A stretch of 31,581 bases of DNA, from the IMG/VR virus record IMGVR_UViG_3300046787_000331, positions 1-31,581 of that record; one strand, given 5' to 3'. The DNA comes from a virus. A program made the position numbers and the translations under genes. The notes under the pieces are model-generated. The model was not told the origin of the DNA, did no database searches, and was given only the letters and a program-made list of their open reading frames with translations. This document shows positions 8,410 to 15,289 of the stretch, one piece after another. How positions within the stretch are numbered: the stretch's first letter is position 1; every line of letters starts with the position of its first letter.

Positions 8410-9293
8410 TGCTTATAGCCTTTCCATTTTGCTTTAAGTAGATCAGTTAGCTTTGGCACATCTAAGTTGTTCTTATTCATAAAGTCAGTCATCTTAACTG
8501 CTAACTGATAATCACTGGCGTCTGGCTTTCTAGCATTGGATAAATCATTACCCAGCTGATTGCCCATATCGCCATAGTATTGCAAATTATATCTCAACTT
8601 ATCGGCATCCTTTGATAGTGGCTGTCCTACGCCTGGTTGTTTGCGTATTAGTTCGATCCATTTCAGCAAACTACTTGCTCCATATCCATTTATTCCTCTA
8701 ACAGGTCTAGTAGAATATCCAGTAGAAGTAGGTCCTCTAAGACTCGTTGTATCTTTGCCGATAGTTAATGCTTTTCTAGTATCCTGTAATCTCCATGCAG
8801 CCATATCATTATATAGGTAAGTTCTTATGCCTAGCTTTTTAGCTTGCAGTAGAATACCTCTGACTCTGGCACTATGTCTATCTTCTTGACCTTCTAAAAA
8901 AACATGAATAGCGGTAACACAATCTATAGGTATAGATGCTTGTTTACTGAATACTCTATCTTCTGCTTCTCGCGTTCTGTCTGGACTGTGTTGCCATGCT
9001 CTATTCCAATAGTCAATAGGTTTTACTGGATATCTACTAGAAAGCCAATTGCCGTCTAGTACAAACATTACTCCACCTGAACCTACATATCTATGATAGT
9101 CACCAACTTTCGATCTAGTAGTACTTAAAAAATATGGATATCCTTTAGGAGCATATCCTGCTTCTGATCTGTTACCTACGGTACTACTTAATCTAAATGC
9201 ACCGTCCTTTAAAATCTTGTCGGCATTGTAAACACTAGAGTAGTGATAGACTACACTGGTTGCTGCTTCTATGAGTATTTCTTTTATGTTCAT
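8406..9293 (-). CDS. ADP-ribosyltransferase-like protein with capsid-targeting-like leader
   Basis: The 295-residue product shows three spaced elements reminiscent of ADP-ribosyltransferases: YHYSS at residues 16-20 near the start of the domain, FLSTTRS at 55-61 (STS-like), and REAEDRVF at 108-115 (E-x-E-like acidic motif before a strand, IHVFLEG). The N-terminus MNIKEILIE-A fits the T4 internal-protein leader cut by the prohead protease after (I/L)-x-E. T4 packages and injects its ART Alt in this way, so an injected host-modifying enzyme is a reasonable hypothesis. The C-terminal 150 residues contain a conserved-looking INGYGASSLLKWI segment of unknown role. It starts 4 bp after the preceding stop and overlaps the next gene by GTGA. 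The ART assignment is tentative. Confidence 0.55.
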   Translation of the reverse strand: MNIKEILIEAATSVVYHYSSVYNADKILKDGAFRLSSTVGNRSEAGYAPKGYPYFLSTTRSKVGDYHRYVGSGGVMFVLDGNWLSSRYPVKPIDYWNRAWQHSPDRTREAEDRVFSKQASIPIDCVTAIHVFLEGQEDRHSARVRGILLQAKKLGIRTYLYNDMAAWRLQDTRKALTIGKDTTSLRGPTSTGYSTRPVRGINGYGASSLLKWIELIRKQPGVGQPLSKDADKLRYNLQYYGDMGNQLGNDLSNARKPDASDYQLAVKMTDFMNKNNLDVPKLTDLLKAKWKGYKQ

Positions 9294-9297
9294 ATGC

Positions 9298-10719
9298 TTA
9301 TTTGTCGTATATTGTTGTTATATTCCACTTGCCTACATTACCAATAACATTGATTCGTTTCATTGGATAATTCAAAGATCGGCTGGCCGGAGTTACCAAC
9401 AAGTGCTTATCAACAAATTCTTCTAACCCAGAATTACTAATCTCCTGACTAATCATGTGCTGATATATTTCCGGAAGATCAGTGATACCTGGGGTGGCGA
9501 CGGCTGCATACCCGGATTCTACCCAGTCACTAGCCCATTGTTTGATTTCACTACCACTTGGTGTTCTTATCTTATCAATATCTTGCATGAATTTTCTAGC
9601 TTCGTCGTTGTACTCAATATAATCATTTAGCTCATCGTCTTCGTGTACTCGATCCCAATCTATCTCGTCATCCTCATCCGTGTATCCACGTTCACGTGCT
9701 TGCTCTGCTTGCCATGCGTGATAGTAACTGTCATTTGCTTCCCAATCGCTTATCTCTTCCCATGCAGCTTCTTCTATTCTTTCGCCGATAATTCTTCCAA
9801 GTTGAACGAGCGTGTCGTCAGGCGCAAACGCTACTGAATCTGCGAGTTCTGGTTCTCGTTCCACAAAGAATTCCCGCAGTGTGGGAAATCTACCAGTTAA
9901 CAGCTTACCCAAATCAACTGAATCATCTTGTTCGTCCATGTATTGTGCAGACGGAAAATGCAGTTGATACTTTTCTCCATCATACTTTGGCTGTTTAGGT
10001 AGTATGATGTACATCGGGCCTTGTGAATTATATGTATCGAAATAATTGTTGCCGCGGGTTGCGGCGGTGCACCAACGAGTTCCTTGTCCATAATAGCATG
10101 CTGCTTCGGTATCTTTAGGTTGTATTACTCTGCAATAATTATCATCGTAGACAGTAACAGCATTGCCTCTGTTGGCTTGTTGCTTACTTGCTTCGCCGCC
10201 TAACCGTTCAAGATCATAATTGTTCAGTATGGCATTCTCAAACTCAGCATATGTCTTGAATTTGTTAATATCAGCATGTTCTGGACTGATCAATCGTCTA
10301 CGCTTTCCAAGAGTATAGACGGTGAGTAACCCATTGCGATTCATGTCCTCTATCTTTGCCTGCCCATTTGCGGTAGCCCAGGTCCTAGCTAGCCATTGAG
10401 TGTACTCTTTGGTCGTTGTTGGATCCTGTGCTTCGAGTGTGGATAATATTGCCTCAATTATTTTTTGCTTGAGTTGCTGTAGTATTTGCGGGGCGGTGTC
10501 AGTTCCAACAGTAATTAAATTGCCAAGAACATCAAACTTTACGGGACGATCATAATACATATTCGGGCGTTGTGTCATTGAAACTAGTTCATGTGCGCCT
10601 TGCAGTGCGTCTGGCAGGGCCTCTGGTCGAGTATTTCCCAGTGTCTGCAATAGCTTATCTCCTAATGCCATTGCGGTTTTATCTCTGCGATATTCTAATA
10701 TTATTTCACGTGCTCTCAT
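9298..10719 (-). CDS. Phage protein with GxGTRWCTA domain and acidic middle
   Basis: From the MRAREI start the product has 473 residues. Residues 195-270 contain a conserved block (GQGTRWCTA at 211-219, NNYFDTY, YQLHFPSAQYMDE) of a type known from many phage proteins of unknown function. Residues 320-395 are very acidic with alternating D/E. The N-terminus MRAREIILE-Y again has an I-L-E site like the T4 gp21 cleavage signal, as in the next two genes. I prefer the ATG at 10719 over a longer start at 10758, because CATAAATA (10725-10732) overlaps the longer reading. With the box ending 5 nt before the ATG, the mRNA may be leaderless. Function unknown; virion packaging is inferred from the leader. 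Confidence 0.75.
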   Translation of the reverse strand: MRAREIILEYRRDKTAMALGDKLLQTLGNTRPEALPDALQGAHELVSMTQRPNMYYDRPVKFDVLGNLITVGTDTAPQILQQLKQKIIEAILSTLEAQDPTTTKEYTQWLARTWATANGQAKIEDMNRNGLLTVYTLGKRRRLISPEHADINKFKTYAEFENAILNNYDLERLGGEASKQQANRGNAVTVYDDNYCRVIQPKDTEAACYYGQGTRWCTAATRGNNYFDTYNSQGPMYIILPKQPKYDGEKYQLHFPSAQYMDEQDDSVDLGKLLTGRFPTLREFFVEREPELADSVAFAPDDTLVQLGRIIGERIEEAAWEEISDWEANDSYYHAWQAEQARERGYTDEDDEIDWDRVHEDDELNDYIEYNDEARKFMQDIDKIRTPSGSEIKQWASDWVESGYAAVATPGITDLPEIYQHMISQEISNSGLEEFVDKHLLVTPASRSLNYPMKRINVIGNVGKWNITTIYDK

Positions 10720-10724
10720 ACATG

Positions 10725-10732
10725 TATTTATG
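10725..10732 (-). promoter_or_regulatory. Late-promoter-like CATAAATA, leaderless geometry
   Basis: CATAAATA on the minus strand ends 5 nt before the ATG at 10719, and no Shine-Dalgarno is seen. In T4 the late box sits at about -10, so transcription would start near the A of the ATG. Confidence 0.55.
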
Positions 10733-10746
10733 CCTGAAGTTAAAAC

Positions 10747-10776
10747 AAAAAAGGCCAAGTTAACTTGGCCTTTTTT
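10747..10776. terminator. Strong bidirectional palindromic terminator
   Basis: The perfect palindrome GGCCAAGTTAACTTGGCC is flanked by AAAAAA on the left and TTTTTT on the right. It lies 18 bp after the rubredoxin stop on the minus strand, and its U-tract ends the rubrerythrin-rubredoxin transcript. It also insulates the next minus-strand promoter at 10725-10732. Confidence 0.9.
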
Positions 10777-10794
10777 AGAGATAGTTAGAGTTGT

Positions 10795-10923
10795 CTAAAT
10801 TTCTTCGTAATCTACTTTACCGCATCCACATTCAGGGCAGGTGAAAGTTTCTGGCAATTCATCCCACTTGCCTTCTAGTTCTTCACTGTGCTGATGACCG
10901 CACACTACACAAATATGTTCCAT
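10795..10923 (-). CDS. Small rubredoxin
   Basis: The 42-residue product carries the two iron-binding knuckles of rubredoxin, CVVCG (C5, C8) and CPECG (C29, C32), with the usual LPETFTCP approach to the second knuckle and CGCGK after it. It should bind a single Fe(Cys)4 centre and carry electrons in the cytoplasm. A well-placed AAGGAG Shine-Dalgarno precedes the ATG. It starts 12 bp after the stop of a rubrerythrin that lacks its own rubredoxin domain, so it is the likely redox partner. It is slightly shorter than typical free-standing rubredoxins (about 52-55 residues). Family confidence is high. Confidence 0.88.
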   Translation of the reverse strand: MEHICVVCGHQHSEELEGKWDELPETFTCPECGCGKVDYEEI

Positions 10924-10935
10924 GATATTCTCCTT

Positions 10936-11397
10936 TTAAATTCCTGAATTAACTGCGTCCCACACCTGCTGGTATGCTTCTGCATGTCGCTGCTCAACTC
11001 GCTTTAATGCGGAAAATCGCTTTTCTGCTTTTTCCAAAATAGCTTTGAATTCTTGCGCATGTTGCATTGATTCACGACCTTGCTCGTTGAATTCCTTAAC
11101 TGCTTCAATGTTTTGTTCAGCCTTTGCGTTGTTTTCAAATCTAGGATACATCTCAGTGAACTCGTATGTTTCGCCTTCAATGGCTTTTTCCAAACATTGT
11201 TTAGTATTTGGCTTGCCAATCAATAGTTCCAAGTGCCCCCAGGCATGCAGTAGTTCTTGGTCTGCTGTGTGCTCAAAGTGCTTGGCAACATCCTCATACC
11301 CTTCAGCACGTGCTAGTTTGGCAAAATATCGATATTTGACATGAGCCATTGATTCACCAGCAAGTGCACTTTCTAGATTTTTTAGTGTTACTGACAT
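10936..11397 (-). CDS. Rubrerythrin, diiron domain only
   Basis: The 153-residue product is a four-helix ferritin-like diiron protein of the rubrerythrin type. Ligand-bearing segments are visible in order: AGESMAHVKYRYFA, TADQELLHAWGH (E-x-x-x-H), EGETYEFTEMYPRF, and ESMQHAQEF. Rubrerythrins reduce hydrogen peroxide using electrons from rubredoxin. Here the usual C-terminal rubredoxin domain is absent and a separate rubredoxin ORF follows at once. I choose the ATG at 11397, which has an AAAGGAA Shine-Dalgarno; a longer reading from 11451 has no ribosome site and overlaps the promoter region. Likely role: protection from peroxide during infection. Identification is firm, physiology inferred. 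Confidence 0.92.
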   Translation of the reverse strand: MSVTLKNLESALAGESMAHVKYRYFAKLARAEGYEDVAKHFEHTADQELLHAWGHLELLIGKPNTKQCLEKAIEGETYEFTEMYPRFENNAKAEQNIEAVKEFNEQGRESMQHAQEFKAILEKAEKRFSALKRVEQRHAEAYQQVWDAVNSGI

Positions 11398-11422
11398 ATT
11401 TTTCCTTTTAAAGTTACTTGAA

Positions 11423-11451
11423 TTGTAACACAACTTATCGTTGTAATACAA
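11423..11451 (-). promoter_or_regulatory. Promoter/operator candidate with twin TTGTRTTACAA motifs
   Basis: On the minus strand TTGTATTACAA (11441-11451) and TTGTGTTACAA (11423-11433) are repeated at an 18-bp step, and each is itself nearly palindromic. They also provide TTGTAT and TACAAT hexamers 18 bp apart, a plausible sigma70-type promoter for rubrerythrin. This is unlike the ATAAATA boxes elsewhere in the window and could mark earlier or redox-controlled expression. Confidence 0.45.
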
Positions 11452-11507
11452 CCATGTAATCTAGCAATTGTTGCTATTATTTTTTAGCAATTTATCCAAA
11501 ACAGATT

Positions 11508-11714
11508 TCATGTTGATCTTCCCCACTTTACTAGATTCCATATTCTTTCGTGAACGAAATACAATACGGTATTCACAACAAATTGTATTCCAAAAATGGT
11601 GCCGGCAATTTTAATGTCACCGGTTACTAACCAAGACACGACCAAGGTTGACAAGCTACCTGATAGGCGCCAGGTTAACGCCTTCACTAGACTACGGTTA
11701 ATTGAATCAATCAT
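11508..11714 (-). CDS. DUF2061 family small membrane protein
   Basis: The 68-residue product matches the DUF2061 pattern: SLVKALTWRLSGSLSTLVVS, WLVTGDIKIAG, IFGIQFVVNTVLYFVHERIW. Two hydrophobic transmembrane segments are joined by the short TGDIK loop, with a conserved YFVHER-W end. The family is widespread in marine bacteria and found in some phages; its biochemical role is unknown. It begins two bases after the stop of a 30-residue membrane peptide gene, so the two are coexpressed. Family identification is good; function unknown. Confidence 0.8.
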   Translation of the reverse strand: MIDSINRSLVKALTWRLSGSLSTLVVSWLVTGDIKIAGTIFGIQFVVNTVLYFVHERIWNLVKWGRST

Positions 11715-11716
11715 GC

Positions 11717-11809
11717 CTATTCATTATTTTCTTTATCTTTAACATCGACTAGAAAATATAGTAGAACTCCTATAACGATAATCACCGTCAACCAAACAAT
11801 TATTTTCAT
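11717..11809 (-). CDS. 30-residue single-pass membrane peptide
   Basis: The product opens MKIIVWLTVIIVIGVLLYFL and ends in a charged tail, VDVKDKENNE. It has one transmembrane helix with a probable cytoplasmic C-terminus. It is packed between the repeat-protein stop (5 bp away) and the DUF2061 ATG (2 bp away), which supports it as a real gene despite its size. The Shine-Dalgarno is weak. Function unknown. Confidence 0.5.
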   Translation of the reverse strand: MKIIVWLTVIIVIGVLLYFLVDVKDKENNE

Positions 11810-11814
11810 ATGCT

Positions 11815-13725
11815 TTACTCATATAGTGTTTTATAATGTTCGTTTAGCCAATCCCAAGAGAAAGTTTTCATAAGCTCGACATGCTCTCCATTGACTTTCT
11901 TGTAATAATCAAGTCCATCTCTGGCTCCATCTAAGCTCCATTGTGCATTTTTCCCCTCTGCTATGGTTAACCAAACAAACAGTCTATCTTTACTCTCTTG
12001 ATCGTCATTTTCAGCTGCTACTTGTAACTTAATTACTTCCCTAAACGCGGTGCGCCATGTCATCACGTGATCAGTGTTGTATTCAGCAATACCACTTATT
12101 TCAGGAACAATATCATGTAGCTGACTCATGGTAAAATCCAATCCATAATCAACTGTATCCAAAACTAGTTGTTTGTTGTAGCAAACTGCTGCCATATGTC
12201 CATACGTCAATTGATTAACTGGATTTTTTGCATAGAACACATAATGTTTTGGTTCGTGAAATCTATTAGGCTGAAAGTCGAAATTAAAATTCTCGTTGGC
12301 ACGCAACTTTGCGGGAAACACAAAAAACCAATCAGTATCACTTAGTTCGGCCGCTCTAACTAACGCATTTTCTCGACCTGCTATTCCAGAAACTCTCTTA
12401 ACGTCTCGGTTAGCACATTTAGCCAGCCAGCCGTAATGTTCTTCTGCATCTGTTTCTCCGTTACTAATGAAGAATATATCCAACTGGCTAATAGTCAATG
12501 TAGCCTTCTGATCGCCACAATATTTTATATTTCTTGCGTTTGGCGTAAGATACAGTATTGTAGGAGTTTCTTCAGACTTTCTATGTTGATTACCGAAAGC
12601 GTAGACATATGGTTCTTCAGTGTCATCCGGGTGCCAACTATAATCGAAGTTCTCTATCTCGTGTTGACGAGTACTAAACCAATTCTCACTCGAAGGCAGT
12701 CTGACTACTTTCTGATCATCTACGTATTTTACTACCGTTGCTCCAGGAACCACATATCTAGGGCCACCTGTTTTTTGCCACTGGGTTCCAAATTGATAGA
12801 TGTATGGTTCTGTATCTGTTTCTGGAGGAGTCCACATATAGTCGAATGCGCTATCGTCAATGTTGTCGGGAAATACCCAATTACTTTGCTGTTTATATTT
12901 TATTTGAGTAGCAGAGTCAATTACGTTGGATGCTGATAAATCATTGACATATATTGTCTCTGTTGCGCCAGGAACCACGTATCTTGGGCCTGCATTTTTA
13001 TTCCAGCTCGTGCCGAACTGATAGATATATGGAGGTGATGTATCATCTGGATGCCAACTGAAATCAAAGTTAACATTTAAATTTCCTCTCCATCGCCTGC
13101 TTATCTCAGTAACGAATACTGTTGCTTTTTGATCTTCAACGTATTTTACTGCTGCTGCTCCAGGAACCACATATCTAGGGCCACCTGTTTTTTGCCACTG
13201 GGTTCCAAATTGATAGATGTATGGTTCTGGTTCATATGGACTAGGTACCCAACTAAAATCAAAAGAGGACTTATCTACATTAGGTGGTATTTCCCATTTA
13301 TCCCAATCAGGAGTTGCCAGCACTACAACATCAGTAACATATTTCGTTGATTTTGCTCCTGGCATAACGTATCTAGGACCAGGAATATCCCGCCATTTTG
13401 GGCTATTGAATTGATAGATATATGGTTCTGGCTCTGTATCATCTGGATGCCAGCTAAGATCAAAATCCAAATTATCAATATTTCGCCAGCGTCTATTTTT
13501 TGGCTTTGGCAAAGCCTTTGCTTTCTGCGAATCTTCGTACTTGACTTGAGTGGCGCCTGCTACAATATATCTAGGCCCACCTGTTTTTTGCCATTGAGTT
13601 CCGAATTGATGAATGTATGGTGGATCATGAGGATTGGGAGTCCAGGAAAAATCAAAATCACTTACATCAAGCTGGTTAGGTATTTCCCAGGGAGCCTGAC
13701 TTGATATGTTTGTATAGTTAGACAT
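11815..13725 (-). CDS. Six-repeat protein with C-terminal GT-A-like domain
   Basis: Residues 1-455 of the 636-residue product are six repeats of about 60-75 residues, each with a F-D-x-x-W-x-P motif, a PYIYQFG motif, a GPRYVVPGA motif and a KY-x-x-D end. They alternate between an A type (SWTPNP or SWVPSP, with FGTQWQKTGGP) and a B type (SWHPDDT). Residues 460-636 (DIFFISNGETDAEEHYGWLA, RVSGIAGRENALVRAAELS, DWFFVF) resemble GT-A-like domains found in phage repeat proteins, but the usual DGD metal motif is not visible at the expected place after FVF. It may be an inactive or binding version. AGTAAATA ends five bases before the ATG with no Shine-Dalgarno. Structure-based role unknown. Confidence 0.75.
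   Translation of the reverse strand: MSNYTNISSQAPWEIPNQLDVSDFDFSWTPNPHDPPYIHQFGTQWQKTGGPRYIVAGATQVKYEDSQKAKALPKPKNRRWRNIDNLDFDLSWHPDDTEPEPYIYQFNSPKWRDIPGPRYVMPGAKSTKYVTDVVVLATPDWDKWEIPPNVDKSSFDFSWVPSPYEPEPYIYQFGTQWQKTGGPRYVVPGAAAVKYVEDQKATVFVTEISRRWRGNLNVNFDFSWHPDDTSPPYIYQFGTSWNKNAGPRYVVPGATETIYVNDLSASNVIDSATQIKYKQQSNWVFPDNIDDSAFDYMWTPPETDTEPYIYQFGTQWQKTGGPRYVVPGATVVKYVDDQKVVRLPSSENWFSTRQHEIENFDYSWHPDDTEEPYVYAFGNQHRKSEETPTILYLTPNARNIKYCGDQKATLTISQLDIFFISNGETDAEEHYGWLAKCANRDVKRVSGIAGRENALVRAAELSDTDWFFVFPAKLRANENFNFDFQPNRFHEPKHYVFYAKNPVNQLTYGHMAAVCYNKQLVLDTVDYGLDFTMSQLHDIVPEISGIAEYNTDHVMTWRTAFREVIKLQVAAENDDQESKDRLFVWLTIAEGKNAQWSLDGARDGLDYYKKVNGEHVELMKTFSWDWLNEHYKTLYE
12739..13229 (-). repeat. 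Identical 74-bp copies within the repeat gene
   Basis: The stretch 12739-12812 is identical, as read, to 13156-13229. Both encode the A-type repeat core YIYQFGTQWQKTGGPRYVVP. The identity implies recent duplication or gene conversion, and makes repeat number prone to change. Confidence 0.85.
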
Positions 13726-13730
13726 GACTA

Positions 13731-13738
13731 TATTTACT
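13731..13738 (-). promoter_or_regulatory. Late-promoter-like AGTAAATA, leaderless geometry
   Basis: AGTAAATA on the minus strand ends 5 nt before the ATG at 13725 of the repeat protein. It forms a divergent pair with the plus-strand box at 13758-13765. It is one base poorer than the other boxes. Confidence 0.4.
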
Positions 13739-13757
13739 ACTGTAGATTTTTCATCAA

Positions 13758-13765
13758 TATAAATA
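13758..13765 (+). promoter_or_regulatory. Perfect TATAAATA late box, leaderless geometry
   Basis: TATAAATA matches the T4 late core exactly. It ends 5 nt before the ATG at 13771, so the transcript would begin at or very near that ATG. The earlier in-frame ATG at 13765 overlaps the box and is therefore unlikely to be used. Confidence 0.6.
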
Positions 13766-13770
13766 TGTTA

Positions 13771-14418
13771 ATGAATAACACTGAATTAACGATAAGCACC
13801 TCTGAGTTGGTACATTGGTTTAATGCACTGCGCAATGTCAGCGATGACATGAGATATCGAGCACTTGATTCAGTCTGGGATGGACAGATAACCAGCAAAT
13901 GCTGGCTCGTAAACACGTTAAACAGTGTTGTTGAAAACGACAAGCGCAGTCATAACATTTATGTATTTGGTGGTTGGACTGGCATATTATCAAACATGTT
14001 GCTATCTCATCTTAACCAGCCAGTCAACAAGATACGGTCAATTGATATAGATCCATGGTGTGAAAAAATAGCAGATGATGTGAACAAGATACATGAAATG
14101 GCTGATTGGAGATTTAAAGCAGTAACAGCAGATATGCGCGCATACGAATACGAACATAATTTGCCACCGGATATTGTTATTAACACCAGCAGTGAACACG
14201 TTGACCAGGAAACATATGACTATTGGTATAGGAATATTCCACGCGGAACTATAGTAGTAGTACAAGGCAATAATTTTTTTGAATGTTCGGAACATGTTAG
14301 ATGCACCACTGATCTGACTGAGTTCAATGTGTTAAATCTTTCTAGTAATCTCCTGTATACTGGCAGTCACGTGACCAGTGCTTACACTAGATTCATGAGT
14401 ATATGGCGTAAACCATGA
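13771..14418 (+). CDS. Class I SAM-dependent methyltransferase
   Basis: The 215-residue product has a Rossmann-type methyltransferase core. The SAM-binding loop is IYVFGGWTGILSNML (about 63-77), the acidic end of the second strand is SIDIDPWCEKIA (90-101), and a TADMRAYEY segment precedes PPDIVINTSSEHV, where DPPY-like motifs often sit. The substrate is not evident. It is the first gene of the plus-strand block and is driven by a perfect TATAAATA box. I prefer ATG 13771 to 13765 because the latter overlaps the promoter. No Shine-Dalgarno is present, consistent with a leaderless mRNA. Family confidence good, substrate unknown. Confidence 0.75.
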   Translation: MNNTELTISTSELVHWFNALRNVSDDMRYRALDSVWDGQITSKCWLVNTLNSVVENDKRSHNIYVFGGWTGILSNMLLSHLNQPVNKIRSIDIDPWCEKIADDVNKIHEMADWRFKAVTADMRAYEYEHNLPPDIVINTSSEHVDQETYDYWYRNIPRGTIVVVQGNNFFECSEHVRCTTDLTEFNVLNLSSNLLYTGSHVTSAYTRFMSIWRKP

Positions 14419-14659
14419 TCCTATTCACCATACCATTCATTTTCATCGAATTATTAAATTTGATTCGTTGATCATATATTTTAATAAATAAAAACATCTC
14501 ATTTAAAAGAATGACACTAGAAACAAAAAAGCGCACAATATTCCGGTCCATGGTCAATTGACGAGAAGCTGTAAGTCAGAATTTCGCGGCATTAATTCAA
14601 AGACATTCCTGGTTATGTCGGTGGTGCATGGAACGTAAATGAAGATTTATTAGATTAAT
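14419..14659 (+). other. Non-coding gap with late box and possible gene remnant
   Basis: No complete gene is seen in this 241-bp gap. AATAAATA at 14483-14490 is a late-promoter-like box about 170 nt before the next ATG. In one frame two stop-separated pieces read YSGPWSIDEKL and GYVGGAWNVNEDLLD, which resemble each other (G-x-W-S/N-I/V-D/N-E-x-L) and look like protein sequence. The last ends just before the next start. This suggests a decayed repeat-containing gene, at low confidence. Confidence 0.3.
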
Positions 14660-15289
14660 ATGAAATTAGAAATTTTCGACATACTTCAGGACGAATACTG
14701 GTATAGGAGAGTTATAAAATCTATTCCGGACATTGTGAGCTCCGGGCACTATAATTCTCGGAATTATAGTGACTTAGAATCGAGGTTGACTAGGTATGAC
14801 TGTTTTACGGTAGTAGTGGATACTGACTCCGACACTCTGATGGCTATTAGTGGGTTGTTTAACGGAGGCATATATCCAAAAAACGTTGCAAGAGTTCTAG
14901 ACAGAACTTATTATTATAATTGGAGAGAGAATTTACTGAGTCCATATAATTCAGCAGTTCAATATAACACTAATTTTGCCACCCCATTTCAAATAGAGTT
15001 TGCAAAAACTAAAGGGTATGATGCTGTGTTTTTTAGTATGCAAACAGGAAATAAACGTAACGCCATAATAGCAATGGCAAAAAGGCAAGTTCAATATAAA
15101 TTCACTGTATTGGATGGAATGTATAATACCTGTCCTCTTATACACAATGTCGCAAATCCAGCTGAAAAGTGCTGGCAAAACATAGCTATTCATTACATAA
15201 ATGAAACAGAATTCTTATTGCCGAAATTAACCATAGAAGAATATAATGACACGTATCCAAGACCTAAGGACTTACGCGACACATCGTAA
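14660..15289 (+). CDS. GNAT-like acetyltransferase (tentative)
   Basis: The 209-residue product has features seen in phage GNAT-type proteins: a strand FTVVVDTDSDTLMAISGLF, then ARVLDRTYYYNW, and a GYDAVFFSMQTGNKR segment where the C-terminal strands of the acetyl-CoA fold would be. A clear acetyl-CoA pyrophosphate loop (R/Q-x-x-G-x-G/A) is not obvious, so activity is uncertain. It follows a 241-bp gap containing a late-type box and overlaps the start of the next gene by 44 bp. Likely role, if correct: N-acyl modification of an amino sugar or other metabolite made by the cluster. It could also be an unrelated alpha/beta protein. Confidence 0.5.
   Translation: MKLEIFDILQDEYWYRRVIKSIPDIVSSGHYNSRNYSDLESRLTRYDCFTVVVDTDSDTLMAISGLFNGGIYPKNVARVLDRTYYYNWRENLLSPYNSAVQYNTNFATPFQIEFAKTKGYDAVFFSMQTGNKRNAIIAMAKRQVQYKFTVLDGMYNTCPLIHNVANPAEKCWQNIAIHYINETEFLLPKLTIEEYNDTYPRPKDLRDTS

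Noticed and set aside
10720-10758. Longer start at 10758 for the GxGTRWCTA protein
   Set aside because: It would run through the CATAAATA box and the flank of the terminator, adds 13 unlike residues, and hides the MRARE opening shared with the 90-residue protein.
11398-11451. Longer start of rubrerythrin at 11451
   Set aside because: The extra 18 residues are encoded by the promoter repeats, whereas the ATG at 11397 has a good AAAGGAA ribosome site and matches the family N-terminus.
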